Shown: positions 1 to 10,252 of the stretch, piece after piece
Numbering within the stretch: the stretch's first letter is position 1
How the letters are laid out: each line of letters begins with the position of its first letter
Assembly: GCF_910592395.1 (NCBI RefSeq)
Contig: NC_088314.1
Coordinates: forward strand, 17,459,998-17,523,997
Length of the DNA stretch: 64,000 nt
Origin: Lineus longissimus
Taxonomy: Eukaryota; Nemertea; Pilidiophora; Heteronemertea; Lineidae
Reading direction: 5' to 3'
Notes under the pieces: generated by a model
Databases searched by the model: none
Told to the model about the DNA's origin: nothing
What the model saw: the letters and a program-made list of their open reading frames with translations, nothing else
Program-made: the position numbers and the translations under genes

Positions 1-178
1 GAAAATGAGCTGGCTATACTTCATTTTTTATCGCTTTCTTCTCGAGCATTGGCTATGGTGCTTCACGTGAAAATCGGTATTTTTTATTTAACTCTGAGAA
101 CATTTTTTTAAATCGCGGTTTTTAGTGATTTGGGGGTCTGGTTTGAGATTTTTAGTTTGGGGTGGCCTCAAGTGCTCA

Positions 179-363
179 GATTGAGCGTGACCCAAGGACA
201 TTTTCATCGGCACCAACAAACAGACTGTTACAGTAATCAGTCCAGTCTGGATATGACCGTTGGTGCACTAGAAGTTTTGTCGCTTCTCGAATAAGAAGCT
301 TCGCATGCGGCTAATGTTTCGGATTTGAAATGTTGCAGACACTAGACTATATACCTTGTTAAC
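179..363 (-). pseudogene. Non-LTR retrotransposon RT fragment, copy 0
   Basis: The minus strand encodes relics of the C-terminal part of a non-LTR (CR1/L2/Rex1-like) reverse transcriptase, a segment whose usual form contains RNISRIRK followed by LVHAFVTSRLDYCNSLL. Here the first block reads FQIRNISRMR. This copy is more decayed than the one at 27940: a base is missing beside the GCATGCGG motif, which shifts the frame, and extra bases in the SRLD block introduce stops. It is 5' truncated, no endonuclease or 3' UTR was recognised, and it cannot be functional. The family assignment rests on motif recall only. Confidence 0.7.
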
Positions 364-386
364 CATGATATATATTTCATATATTA

Positions 387-1760
387 GGGAGCTCTAGCGA
401 GCTTTATGGTTAGAGAGTGTGTGTATACCATCAACGAAAAAAACTTGACCCGGAACCAGAAAACCTCCACACCCAGGTGACATTCTTGCACGCGAATCGT
501 ATACGCTAATGCACAGCAATTTACCTGGGGAGAGATTTTCTTTTTCCAAACAATTCAGCGGGACGCTACGATGTTTACGCACAGAAGTTGCTGTTTGGTT
601 GAAGATTTCGTCAAAACAGGGCCGAATCAAAGTGTAACGATACCCTGGGGCGAATCGAAATGCATTAAACAACAAGCTGCATCGCTGCCAGAGATTATTT
701 TACTCTTTCCGCGAAGAAATCGTGCTTTTAACTGGCAAAATTCCGCAAAAGATTTTCCGTCTGCTAACTTTTCCGTAGTTTCAAGCGCACCAACATGATC
801 GGTCCGGGGCTGCCCGTTTCGACGACGATTTCGTCAATATCATGGGGTGTGACAATATGTCGACGGTCTGGTTCCATTAATAATGCAATAATCTTGAAAG
901 TACATTGGTCTCAATGTCTATTTCTCCGTTTCCATGACAAAATCCTACCTTGAAACCTGAAACCACTCGTCCACAACACAAGCCATTTCTATTTTCAGAA
1001 AGCGCATGCGCACTAACTCAAACGCACGCGCTGACCTCAGGTCTCACTAGCCGGTGCGGAGGCCAGGTCTACTTGCCTCCAAAAATGACGCGACGTCATT
1101 TCATGCACACCCCTGTTCCAGCGGCTGTAGACTTGACAGTACCTTACTCTCACACAAACCTATACATTTCTGAATAGCTTGTCTCTTGTAGAATACATCT
1201 GACCAAGTTTCAACGTCGTCTAGACTTACAGTCATGCATAGACTGATGTAGCACAATGCATGAGACACCCTGTATATATAACGCAAATTTGAAAAATTTC
1301 ACCTCTATGCCTTATAACTTCAAGATTAACACCTGATCACCACTGGCTTGTGAGACCTCAAACTATTCAGGACGGGGGGGGGGGGGGCGGCTAAGGTGTT
1401 TTTGAATTAGAATATAAATCTTAATTACACTTGGGTCTTGGGATCATTATGCTTATCTCCGGGCAAAAATACCTATCCTTCTCCTGTTGTGTTTAGTTTC
1501 CCACATTCTCCCCACTTATTTTCTATACTGCGACAGCGTCTATTGGGTCAACTGCCATGATGGCATCATCCTAACTATATCCCCCCTCTCCCACCCACCA
1601 ACTACTCGCCATCAATCATTGACATTGTGTGCTAGCCAACTGCTTCTTCGGTCAACTGTCATGATGGCATCATCCTAACTATATACCCCCCCCCCCCCGA
1701 GTCTTCTCGCTCACCAGCCCTATTAACGAAGAGCTCCCTATCAAGGCCTGAGCCTTCCTC
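387..1760. mobile_element. 1,374-bp insertion with 6-bp target duplication
   Basis: All other units read straight through ATATATTATTTTCGG. Here 1,374 bp interrupt it, flanked by ATATTA at 381-386 and 1761-1766, which looks like a 6-bp target-site duplication. GGGAGCTCT stands at the left end and its complement AGAGCTCCC at about 1730-1738, some 22 bp inside the right end. The interior has a G run near 1373-1387, a C run near 1686-1698 and a duplicated CATGATGGCATCATCC block about 109 bp apart. A minus-strand reading frame at 394-675 ends at a donor-like CCCCAG/GTAAAT and might be a captured exon, but I do not recognise it. No transposase was seen. Confidence 0.65.
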
Positions 1761-1872
1761 ATATTATTTTCGGAAGCCAATAAAGCGTAGTCAGTTGGTT
1801 CGTCATCGTAGTGCATGCAACATAAATCTCAGTTATTTGTATATATGTGTTAGAATCATCGCGAGTACTCAC

Positions 1873-2468
1873 AATCTCGTTCATATAGCTTCTTGATCTC
1901 TTCTATTTCGAGCTTGGCACGGTAAATTGTCACTCTTGCAATTTTCCCCCCAAAATCATTATATTTGCATTGCTTTTTACGTTTCGGGCATGGACTTGAA
2001 CGATGGTTTTGACATCCTATTACAGTTTCAATTGCAAAACTAGCTCTTCTAAAGACGACTTTACTTCGGAGCAACCTCAGTGTCCTGCCATTTATTGAGG
2101 GGTTGCATGTTAAACTGGACATTTCGCATCTTAAAACGAGCAACAGCCAACTGGTAGCAAAAAGAGCCAACTCAAAATATTGTTTCCTGTTTTCATACCT
2201 GTTGCCTGTGAGCGGGCAAAGACTTATAAGCAGTTCAGTACCTTTTCTTATATAAACAAGTAGCGAGCCGTCTCTTTGAGTGATTTTCATTAGTCCGAAA
2301 TCTGTCGCACAAACATTTGGTCGAATGTAGAGCATTATACTCATCCAACCTGTCTCAAACAGTGCGACATCCGGTACTTTGACACATTGACGGGATTTAT
2401 GTTCATTGAAAGACATAACCTTCCCAAATAAAGAAGATGTGACGTATGACGCCTCCGAACTGAGCATT
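1873..2468 (-). CDS. LamG-like exon, copy 1
   Basis: This internal exon of about 596 nt encodes a laminin G/concanavalin A-like domain. Near its N-terminus it reads GKVMSFNEHKSRQCVKVPD, matching the family's opening strand pattern (sFdG.. .V.vpd). Near its C-terminus it reads FGGKIARVTIYRAKLEIEEI, matching the closing F.G.I..v.IY...L...EI..LY motif. The 3' splice site is TTTTCTTTCAG before A-ATG, so the exon enters with one base of a split codon. The frame stays open to a TGA at 1856, but a consensus donor GTGAGT at 1867-1872 makes splicing after YERD more likely than termination. LamG-like domains usually act extracellularly in glycan or protein binding; the ligand here is unknown. Confidence 0.72.
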
Positions 2469-2579
2469 CTGAAAGAAAATTTGGCTTATTTTACTTGAGA
2501 CCTTTTCAAATTATTGTATATAGTGGTGGATTGGATCCATCGGGAATCCATTTGTATTCTAAAATCAAGGGACCTGTAG

Positions 2580-2900
2580 TCATTTCGGATTCCCCTTTGG
2601 CCAAAACTCTTTGATTTCGGTCCTAGTTTTGTCATATCCATTCGATGTTGCCTCAAGGACAGTAGGAGTTTTGTGTGTGTGCCTAATGAAGACCACGTTT
2701 TTTCGTTTCGTACATCCAGGTTGATTTAACTTTCCATCCAATACACACAACCTATTTTCTCTTCTGTTTCCAGGTTCTATTTGGTTAAAACACTGATAGC
2801 AGTTCAAACTGATGTCTGTATAATTAGAACTCCTCAACATAAAAACACCGGTTTCAAAGATTTTAGTTGCACATACATGTATTTTCACTTTTTGAAACAC
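2580..2900 (-). CDS. Cys-rich coding segment with CYQC motif, copy 1
   Basis: This minus-strand open segment lies about 110 bp upstream, in transcription order, of the LamG exon. It encodes a Cys-containing stretch, ISLNCYQCFNQIEPG, followed by RLCVLDG and QPGCTKRK. The close CYQC pair and later spaced cysteines suggest a disulphide-bonded extracellular module, possibly PAN/apple-like or Ly6-like, but the spacing fits neither clearly. A splice acceptor candidate is CTAATTATACAG just before the ISLNC codons. True exon limits are uncertain, and the open frame probably runs past them. It is preserved in every unit, although neighbouring noncoding DNA is equally similar, so conservation alone proves little. 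Confidence 0.4.
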   Translation of the reverse strand: MFQKVKIHVCATKIFETGVFMLRSSNYTDISLNCYQCFNQIEPGNRRENRLCVLDGKLNQPGCTKRKNVVFIRHTHKTPTVLEATSNGYDKTRTEIKEFWPKGNPK

Positions 2901-3083
2901 CGTTCACCGACATTCGAAATCCATACTACGCGTCGATATGTCTGATAGAAATATGTATTGTACGAACCTGAGATCTGGATCAGAACCATCAAACGCCCAG
3001 TTGTAATCAGCTAAAGATTAAAATGATTATATTTATCGTATACTGGGCTGTTAAAAAGATCTCTCACGCATTTAGACTCTTTC

Positions 3084-3119
3084 ACCAGTCTCCACCATTC
3101 ACTCATTACGGAGACTGGT
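3084..3119. other. Inverted repeat, 10-bp arms
   Basis: ACCAGTCTCC at 3084-3093 and GGAGACTGGT at 3110-3119 form a perfect 10-bp stem with a 16-base loop. It is retained in every unit (for example 16469-16504). Its function is unknown. Confidence 0.6.
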
Positions 3120-3605
3120 CCTTGAAGGCATTTCACTCATCATGAACTCAATGGGAATACCAGAGCGCTCAGTATCGACAATGCATCCACTGTATGCACT
3201 GAAAATGTATGGCTCGCCTCGGGTAAATCAACGCGGCATCCTCAATCCTCCGCTGCGCGGCGGATAGGGTCGAGGTTACCTGGACTACCACGCATTGTAT
3301 CTAAACTTAAAATGGACCCGTGGAGAAGTACTTGTTTGAAGAGTGTGAAAAGATGATGGATTGATCATTTACACCTGTCCTGCTCTCGCGATGAGAACAA
3401 CCATGAAATGACATCCGACGACGTTAGGACCTAGGTCTTCTGCCGATAAATGTTCATCTCCTCAGGTGTATTGTAGTGAGGAACTGATTTGGTCATGTTT
3501 TTAGTTTCTGCACGTGCTCATCAAAAGTAGCTTTGGTCAGACATTGATCTCTTCATGTTGGGATACCGGGCGCAACGTATAATATCACATAGGCACGCAT
3601 GGTCA

Positions 3606-3932
3606 TTAGTGTTTGGATGCATGCCATACTCCAGCGCGGTGATAGAAGTTAAAATGTCTGCTTTGGAGCCTGATTGTATACAACTTCCTTGGGTTCAGCA
3701 GGTCAGAAGGAACAGGCTGCTCTGCTGAAGTAAATATTTGAAAAGAAACAAAACGTTGCATCAGAATAACATGTGACCAACATCCGTGCCACATTTCAAG
3801 GCGATACAACGTCCCTATGTGAGACGTAACTCGTCCCCCATCCAGTAGTATTATAATAGAAGATATACATGTATAAGGGCAACAAAGGTTCATCTTTCTG
3901 TGTGCGTGTATCTTCTTGCATGTATGCCACAT
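3606..3932 (-). CDS. Uncertain coding segment, copy 1 (108 codons)
   Basis: This minus-strand frame is open in all five units, with differences at only a few residues. The middle reads GTLYRLEMWHGCWSHVILMQ, then a segment that distantly recalls F5/8 type C (discoidin) domains, in which a tryptophan-containing strand precedes V..V.I..R. I regard that as a hint only. It lies between the ATG-started hydrophobic segment at 4467-4799 and the Cys-rich segment at 2580-2900, in the position expected of an internal exon. Exon boundaries were not resolved. Confidence 0.25.
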   Translation of the reverse strand: MWHTCKKIHAHRKMNLCCPYTCISSIIILLDGGRVTSHIGTLYRLEMWHGCWSHVILMQRFVSFQIFTSAEQPVPSDLLNPRKLYTIRLQSRHFNFYHRAGVWHASKH

Positions 3933-4466
3933 ACATGAACATTTTACACAGGGAAAATGTGTTTTTTAGACAAAATATCTAAAAGACATATATTTGACAT
4001 CTATGATATAAGCCTATTATAGACATCAGCCAGTTGACTCTACAAATGTATTAAACACTTGGCAGATGCAAATGTATTAGGCACCTGACGCTCTGGCAGC
4101 AGAGAGAAATATTTCGGACGTTTCATTCTAAGCCAGAAAATCAACATTACACATGATTAACAGATAATTGACGCTGGTATGCTGTAGAATTTTCGAGGGG
4201 TAAAATTTTCCTAATGTGAAATAGAGCTCTAGTGTCAGCCGCTGTATTGTAGATGCCTTATGATGTACTCAAATCAACTGTGTCACTGATCCTAGAGAAC
4301 ACGAAAATTGGCATTAGTTAGGTCAAACTCATTTCATTCAGTGGTGCAAAAAGTGTAAGGTGTAATTACAGTCTAGATCACAATTGACATCCTATTTTGG
4401 GTTGCGGGCCGATATGAGCTAATTGACCAGCGTATACGCGGGCAATCTAACCCCTACTCCGTATGG

Positions 4467-4799
4467 TTAACGATTATGAATCGAATTTGAATTCAACTTT
4501 CTGCAATACTGAGGTGTGGAATTATTGAGAAAAGCAAGAGATTTTCGCGGCAGAATATTTTCGCGAGCCTGACCTACTTGCAAAATTCGGGAGGTTCTTG
4601 ACATTTTCAGAGCCTCTTGCGGTTCCATATGCGAAGCCCATACAAATTCCGTCTCGCAGGAATATGGTCCTAAATGGCCATCAAAAAGCTTACGTTTCAA
4701 AAGAGCCGTCGCCACAACTATTTGATACATGAATAAAAGCCTCATCCACGTTGTTGAACCCATTTTTAATTGAAGTTTATCCCGTTTGCTGGCAATCAT
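4467..4799 (-). CDS. Candidate first coding exon with hydrophobic leader, copy 1
   Basis: This minus-strand frame begins at a true ATG (MIASKRDK) with a second ATG at residue 13. A basic N-terminus is followed by the hydrophobic run MRLLFMYQIVVATALL, as in a signal peptide or signal anchor. Further on, GPYSCETEFVWASHMEPQE could begin a secreted domain. A donor candidate is TTGCAA/GTAGGT after SRILQ; in that case the downstream residues (VGQAREN and on) are intronic. It stands upstream of the Cys-rich and LamG segments, so it could open a short secreted gene of leader, Cys-rich module and LamG domain. This is inferred; no transcript evidence is available here. Confidence 0.35.
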   Translation of the reverse strand: MIASKRDKLQLKMGSTTWMRLLFMYQIVVATALLKRKLFDGHLGPYSCETEFVWASHMEPQEALKMSRTSRILQVGQARENILPRKSLAFLNNSTPQYCRKLNSNSIHNR

Positions 4800-5705
4800 T
4801 CTTAGTGCTACATCTCATCGATTATAGTCATTGATAGTTCTTGTCTTCGCGACCAGCTTCTCGCAATATCTAATTGCAGCAGATTTTGGTCTGTTTAGGA
4901 GGATTTTCTACTGTTCCCATCAGTCCAGAATCGCGACGCAATTAGACGTTGATTTTCATGAAAAAAATTGTATTAAAATGCGGCAGAGTGGAATAACGCG
5001 CCGTGATTTTCTCGTCAGACTCGCGGCATGTTGCCATCAGGTAGTTTGGGTGTTCCTCCCGTCTGGTTGACTGTCTGTCCCAACGCTCGCCCGATCGGAC
5101 AACGTCTATGCATGGATTTCCCAAGGCTGCCACTCCCTCAAGATGTTAGTGTTGTTGAACTATCTCCGAACTGGTATGGAAATTGATTGGAGGGGTCTAA
5201 GATCTTGGCTTGCTCAAAAGGATTTCGTGATTGGTTGTGTGAAACCCATCTTCTATTCGGCATGTCCTGAAACATGAATAGATTTTCCTCATTGCGATAT
5301 ATGCCTTTTATGTAAATACTGGCGACGCACGCGCTCACATGTCAATATCCTAGCAAATGCTGCAGAGAACAGTACTGAGCTTGTTGATACAAAATACAAA
5401 ATGCAAGTTAAAGACAATATATCATTTCTGTATCCTTTTTGATTTATTGATCCATTGTGAAAAATTGATTCTGGTGAAATATACTAAATTAATGTGATCA
5501 GATATGCTTTATCAATAACAGATCCGTCGAATACATATTTGTACAATGACAACTGAAAAAAATGCCCGAATGCATAAGTCATACATTCGCACGCCAATGT
5601 ACATGTATGCCGTGGACCCAAGGCTCATTCACAACTTTCTCTAACTTTCCTAGGATTTGTGATTTCGAATGATATTATGAAATTTGTGATTTTTAATATT
5701 GTGAC

Positions 5706-6035
5706 CTAAATGTATATAACCATGGTCGGTCTGCAACACAATGAGTTGGTGACTTTGACATAGACATCTGCATTACACTTCATGCCTAATCTGAAGGTTA
5801 AAAGAATACAAATGTATATATCTGACGCATGTTTTCGATGAAGTTCACAATTCATCAAAGCCTCTATCATGCTGGTGTGTGGATTCCCTTGCCAGTAGCA
5901 TAAGCCGCCGGAATAGTTTGTGCCTGTCGAAACTGAGAGGTGAATGGATTGCATACCACCTCTCATCCCAAACTCCATATTAGCTTGATAACGAGGTTCA
6001 GGCGATTCTATTATGACCCGTCTCAGCACATTCAT
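5706..6035 (-). CDS. Uncertain coding segment, R1 frame-fused version
   Basis: The minus-strand frame starts RRVIIESPEPRYQANMEFG and then SIHLSVSTGTNYSGG. In R1 one A is missing (GTAGCATAAG instead of GTAGCAATAAG), which joins two frames into a 109-codon reading frame; in R2 to R5 the frame ends at 63 codons. A donor-like GAGAG/GTGGTA follows EFGMR. I do not recognise the sequence. The base difference may be a real indel or a sequencing error. Confidence 0.22.
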   Translation of the reverse strand: MNVLRRVIIESPEPRYQANMEFGMRGGMQSIHLSVSTGTNYSGGLCYWQGNPHTSMIEALMNCELHRKHASDIYICILLTFRLGMKCNADVYVKVTNSLCCRPTMVIYI

Positions 6036-6770
6036 TCAATTTGCAAGATCATGAATGCTCTCTTTCACAAAACGTAAAATGAACTCTGGGATTCCTAGTC
6101 AGAGAAGGCCAAAGAGAAAATGCTGACGGGATGAATTTTCCGATGTTATTCTTTATTTTAAAACCAGTAATGAAATGTACAGATGGAAATAAAACGTATT
6201 ATTTTCAGCAACAATAGCTACTTGCCCTTGTTCCTGTATCACTTTAAAATGAAATTCAGAAATAATACTACTGAAATTAGTATTGTTTACTTTAGAAAGA
6301 AGTGATATAACGACGAATATTCAAGGAGTAGGAGTAAGCTTTTTTCCAAGTAAAGAATGTATAGCATACGACACCTTGTAGAAGCTTGTGTGCGGACATC
6401 TTGACGCAAGGGCCCAACGCGCCCCGTAGCGGCAAAGAAGCGAAGCTGGCGAAACATTTATAACGGGTCACCGTCACTTATTATTGGACTTATAGCGCAT
6501 TTACGGGGTTGCAACTATTTTGCTTTATAGTGTCACCAGGAAAGAAAAGCATGCGACCTAACGCCGATCTATTTGTATAAAGTGATAATTGGAAGGTATA
6601 TAGTAGGAAATATCAATAAAATAATCATTCCATGTCGTCTTTTGAGGGCATTTTTGATTGTAAAAAATATATGTGTACGTCACCGTAGTCTCTGCAATGA
6701 TAATTTTATCAGAGCAGTCTCGCGCAAGTAGAAGTTCTTTACCTACTAGTTCTTCACTTATTAGTCTCAA

Positions 6771-6791
6771 CGTCTGGCGCAAAGCCAGACG
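6771..6791. other. Short palindrome inside cassette
   Basis: CGTCTGGC and GCCAGACG flank the 5-base loop GCAAA. It is repeated at 20149-20169 and in the other cassettes; the R3 to R5 short forms carry TGTCTGGC, which breaks one pair. Confidence 0.6.
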
Positions 6792-8590
6792 TTTTCCATT
6801 ACGATTTCACTACGATGTTTGACAATAAGGAGCAGTGCGCGAGATATGCTAATGAGCCGACTTCCCTCGCTTGAGTTTCTGAAGAATGTTCCATATCGCG
6901 CTAAGCTCATCACTGCTGATTATGACAGGCGTGCAGCGGTAGGTATCTGCTCCCCAACTTCCACCCTAATACGGTACAATAAGTTACCATTTGATGAGAA
7001 TGGGACAATGCCCTCACTGTGTATGGAGTCATAGGGATAAGAAGACATTATTCATTAGTGTTGGTACAAGTGATTTTGCCCAAAAAGCATGCGCATTCAA
7101 AAAACAAAATATGCAAGGTATCACGCACATGACCATGACGACCATGCAGAAAGTGCACTGGCCAGTGCATACCCTATGGCTATGTATAGTAAACATGGTA
7201 AACATGAACAACATCATTATTCATCGGCAGTTCATTTTACTCCGAGCTTTTCCTGAAACATATTGCCATGATGATTAGGCCTACCATGTACCATGACCAA
7301 TAACGGCACTAGATCATGTAGATGTCAACAAGTTCACATGAACCGTATAATCCTGCATAATCCCGCATGGCGCATGTGGGGCATGCGTCTAAACCAAAGC
7401 CCCAAAATCACTTGTTTTGGTCTATTTCACTTGTGTTTCCCCCGTCATTTACAGTTATACATTTACAGTTTACAATCCCCGATCATGGCCCAACAAAAGG
7501 TCATCGGTTGACTAAAGCCAAGGAACACAACTGTTCAATGGATTTATAGTTGAATGCGATCAAACTACGTCTTTTCAATCGTGGATTGTAAATTTAACCC
7601 CATGGGCCTAGGGAAGGCCCTATAACAATACTTTCGACACAGTTATTATCTCTGCTGCCTCCACCATGTTACACACAGTGCTCACTGCTGATTCTAAAAT
7701 GCGCCACCTAGTCAATTGCACTATCGTCATCACCTCATCATACTTCATTGACATTACAGGCACACATTGACATAGACCACTGTTGCAATCAACGACACAG
7801 TCGCTATCCAAGTAGCATTATAGAGGTAATTATCATTATCATACCTCATTAGCATGTGAACCAATCGCGTCGCGTCCTTTGCGATCACGGCAAAGCCTCA
7901 TGGAATAATGTCTTTCAACGTTGAATAATTTTTCATATTCCATGCCTACAACTTCAATTTCTTCATAATCCATGGCTAGAAGTTCAATACTAATATAATA
8001 TCCAAGATAAAGTTACAAGAAGTAGTCAATAGGGGTCTCTCACCTCTCACTGTATGTCCACACTATTCACGCTTGTACGAGGAATACATTCAATGCTGAA
8101 TCTAACAACACCCAGTGCCCTTACTCTGTATATTAGTCACTGGAAGATGGCCCATTTCACTCCTTGCTTCTACTTCACCTATAGTCTCATTGCAAACGCC
8201 TCAGTTCTATGATATCACATTCACTTTCAGCTGTCATGCAACGCAACAACTGTGCTATCTGCCATCGCACATCAACGAAGAAGTGCAGCCGCCCACATTC
8301 CACCTCACGTCTGTCCGACCAGCTGCAATCCTCGAGGACGCCCCACTGTACCACGATTTCACTACGATGTTTGACAAGAAGGAGCAGTGCGCGAGATAGG
8401 CTAATGAGCAGACTTCCCTCGCTTGAGTTTCGGAAGAATGTTCCATATCGCGCTAAGCTGACCACTGCTGACCATGACAGGCGTGCATTGGACTGGTACA
8501 GGTTGGAACTGAACATTGAATATGCTGGTGGTGACGCTTTCTGATGAGAAGTTGGTCGTGACTGATGCAGTATCTTTGGACTTGTCCACA

Positions 8591-8749
8591 GCATCGTTCA
8601 ATCATTGCTCTCTGAGCTGCCTTGACGCAAGGGCCCAACGCGCCGCGTAGCGGCAAAAAACGAAGCTGGCGAAACATTTATAACGGGTCACCGTCACTTA
8701 TTATTGGACTTATAGCGCATCGTTCAATCATTGCTCTCTGAGCTGCCTT
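8591..8749. repeat. Nested cassette left end between 33-bp direct repeats
   Basis: Only in R1, a fragment of the cassette's own left end (about 8624-8716, from GACGCAAGG to TTATAGCG) is embedded within the cassette. It is flanked by two copies of a 33-bp sequence (8591-8623 and 8717-8749) that begins GCATCGTTCAATC. R2 and R4 have a single uninterrupted copy of the 33-mer. Confidence 0.75.
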
Positions 8750-9143
8750 GATTCTGTACTTACCCAAATACTAAGACCAAATGCCTGTTGACTGTGCTTT
8801 AAGAGAGACTGGCGCCATGCCTAGAGATATGACTGACCCCCTATTGGCAAATTTGTATGACTTTATCTTGCCTACCTAGCTGCTGCCTATAGTCTCCCTT
8901 TAACTGCGGAACACTTCAAAGTCGATAAAATGCCATGTTCCACCTTTTAATGTGTTCAGACTGCCATTTTCAAAATAATCAAGTCAGGACACTGCCTTCT
9001 AGTCTCAAAATAAATTTTGCTTTCCTCAATATATAATAACATTTCTTCTTCTTCAATGCTTTCATCATTCCAAACTTCTCCTCCTCTGACTTTTACAGGG
9101 GTACAGTCCTGGCAATCAAAACCCAAATACTGAGACCAAATGC

Positions 9144-9207
9144 CTGTTGACTGTGCTTTAAGAGAGACTGGCGCCATGCCTAGTCTCTCTTAAAGCACAG
9201 TCAACAG
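9144..9207. other. 26-bp-stem hairpin near cassette right end, R1
   Basis: Arms 9144-9169 and 9182-9207 are perfect inverse complements (CTGTTGACTGTGC...GCACAGTCAACAG) around a 12-base loop containing GGCGCC. It lies about 65 bp inside the right end of the cassette. Such a structure could serve recombination or end transcription, but no function is shown. Confidence 0.75.
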
Positions 9208-9740
9208 ACACCAACCCCCTCAGACTCAGAAACCACAAACGCCCAACCCTTCCTGCTACCCTAATACTTCTGGATCGGTCGAGTAATGCATTCCGATACA
9301 CAGTGTATTACGCTTGCGCAAGATGTTCCGTACTAGCTGCTGTATTGCGAGCTTTCCCGAATGAGAATTCAATTGAACAAATCACCTCGAGATGGCATTG
9401 AGTGTTACTTCTGTATGTCATGGGATCACACAGTCATATGAACAAGAAACCACTCTCGATGGAAGCTTGGCGGCCCACAGACAATATTGCAAGTACACGC
9501 CGGAGGAAGGGAAGATCATAAGATCATTGTGATCGGGCCGAGGGAACTTGACGAGTCGGTTTGCCAAATCTACGATTTTTTTTTAAATGATGATGATTTT
9601 AATGTATTTAATTGCAATAAAACATGTTCTATCTGGTGGGCCACACATTCAGTGACACATGAATTCCCACGGTGAGGAATCGCATAATTTTCCCTCAGAC
9701 TCAAAAATAAAAAAGTATCAGGATACAGCACTGCTACATT

Positions 9741-9953
9741 TCATGGTGCAGTTTGATGCAGTTCATAAAAAAACTGTAAGACACTGTTGATAAATGTGTC
9801 ACCAGTTGGAATTACTTTTGTTTGAACTAAATTCATGAAATGACGTTTTTTTGGTAGTTTCATAGATTCGACGAACTCGATATAAAACGGGTTCCCTCGA
9901 CTACACCATGTAGAAGATTTTTCCTCCGGGTTGACACTGCTATCTATAGCCAA
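9741..9953 (-). CDS. Uncertain coding segment, discoidin-like hint, copy 1
   Basis: The minus-strand frame reads SSTWCSRGNPFYIEFVESMK and continues through LPKKRHFMNLVQTK to a TGA. The pattern W(C)S..(N)PFYIEF with a following hydrophobic strand recalls the start of discoidin-type domains (W.....YI..DLG), but the match is weak. An acceptor-like GGCTATAG precedes DSS. The frame is the same length, 70 codons, in all five units. Confidence 0.27.
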   Translation of the reverse strand: MAIDSSVNPEEKSSTWCSRGNPFYIEFVESMKLPKKRHFMNLVQTKVIPTGDTFINSVLQFFYELHQTAP

Positions 9954-9988
9954 ATATCTTACCTTGATTTCTCAATGTTCCATGTTCA

Positions 9989-10154
9989 AGGTCAAAGGTC
10001 AAGGTCATTGTGAGGAGACTGACTTGTCATATTTTATAGTGGGAAATATCTCGAATTGTCGGACAGACGGTAGTATGAAACTAAATGACATGTATGTTTG
10101 TGTTGTTGGGGCGTTCAATGAACTAATCCACTTCAAGGTCAAAGGTCAAGGTCA
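9989..10154 (+). promoter_or_regulatory. Two triple AGGTCA clusters, R1
   Basis: AGGTCA half-sites lie at 9989, 9996 and 10002, and again at 10136, 10143 and 10149. In each cluster the first pair has one spacer base and the next follows directly. This is the nuclear-receptor DR1 geometry, but simple AGGTCA-rich repeats are also widespread in invertebrate interspersed DNA, so a regulatory role is only a possibility. Confidence 0.35.
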
Positions 10155-10252
10155 ATGTGAAACTTATATATCACATCTGATAATCGTAGATATCTCGACT
10201 TGTCCGTCATAGAGAAGCATGAAACTTATTAACGAATGTGCATATGATTATT

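Larger units (their letters stand above)
1..2468. repeat. Partial tandem unit R0 (3' part)
   Basis: This is the low-coordinate end of a unit that continues beyond the window. It matches the stretch starting near 14107 and its equivalents in every other unit. It holds the RT fragment, a 1,374-bp insertion and the first LamG-like exon. Apart from these I see no gene in it. Confidence 0.9.
6403..9272. mobile_element. Long cassette at site A, R1 (2,870 bp)
   Basis: The cassette starts GACGCAAGGGCCC and ends AATACTTCTG. It is followed by GA at 9273-9274, matching its first two bases. R3, R4 and R5 carry the empty site, reading CATCTTGATCGG, so a 2-bp GA duplication or none is implied. Inside are a short GCCGC-GTA-GCGGC hairpin near the left end, a palindrome at 6771-6791, 135-bp direct repeats (6801-6935 and 8353-8486), 63-bp direct repeats (8761-8824 and 9121-9184), and a 26-bp-stem hairpin near the right end. 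No transposase, Rep or helicase frame was recognised. I infer a non-autonomous DNA element of unknown class. This copy lacks one member of the 366-bp tandem duplication seen in R2 and R4. Confidence 0.75.

Noticed and set aside
8115-8399. Overlapping plus and minus frames of 94-135 codons inside the long cassette (also 21913 and 50594)
   Set aside because: Several frames overlap on both strands, none matches a known transposase or other family, and a single-base change (GAAGTAG in R2) stops one of them. I treat them as chance.
6403-9272. Cassette as a standard LTR retrotransposon
   Set aside because: The direct repeats are internal, not terminal; there is no TG...CA end, primer-binding site or pol frame.
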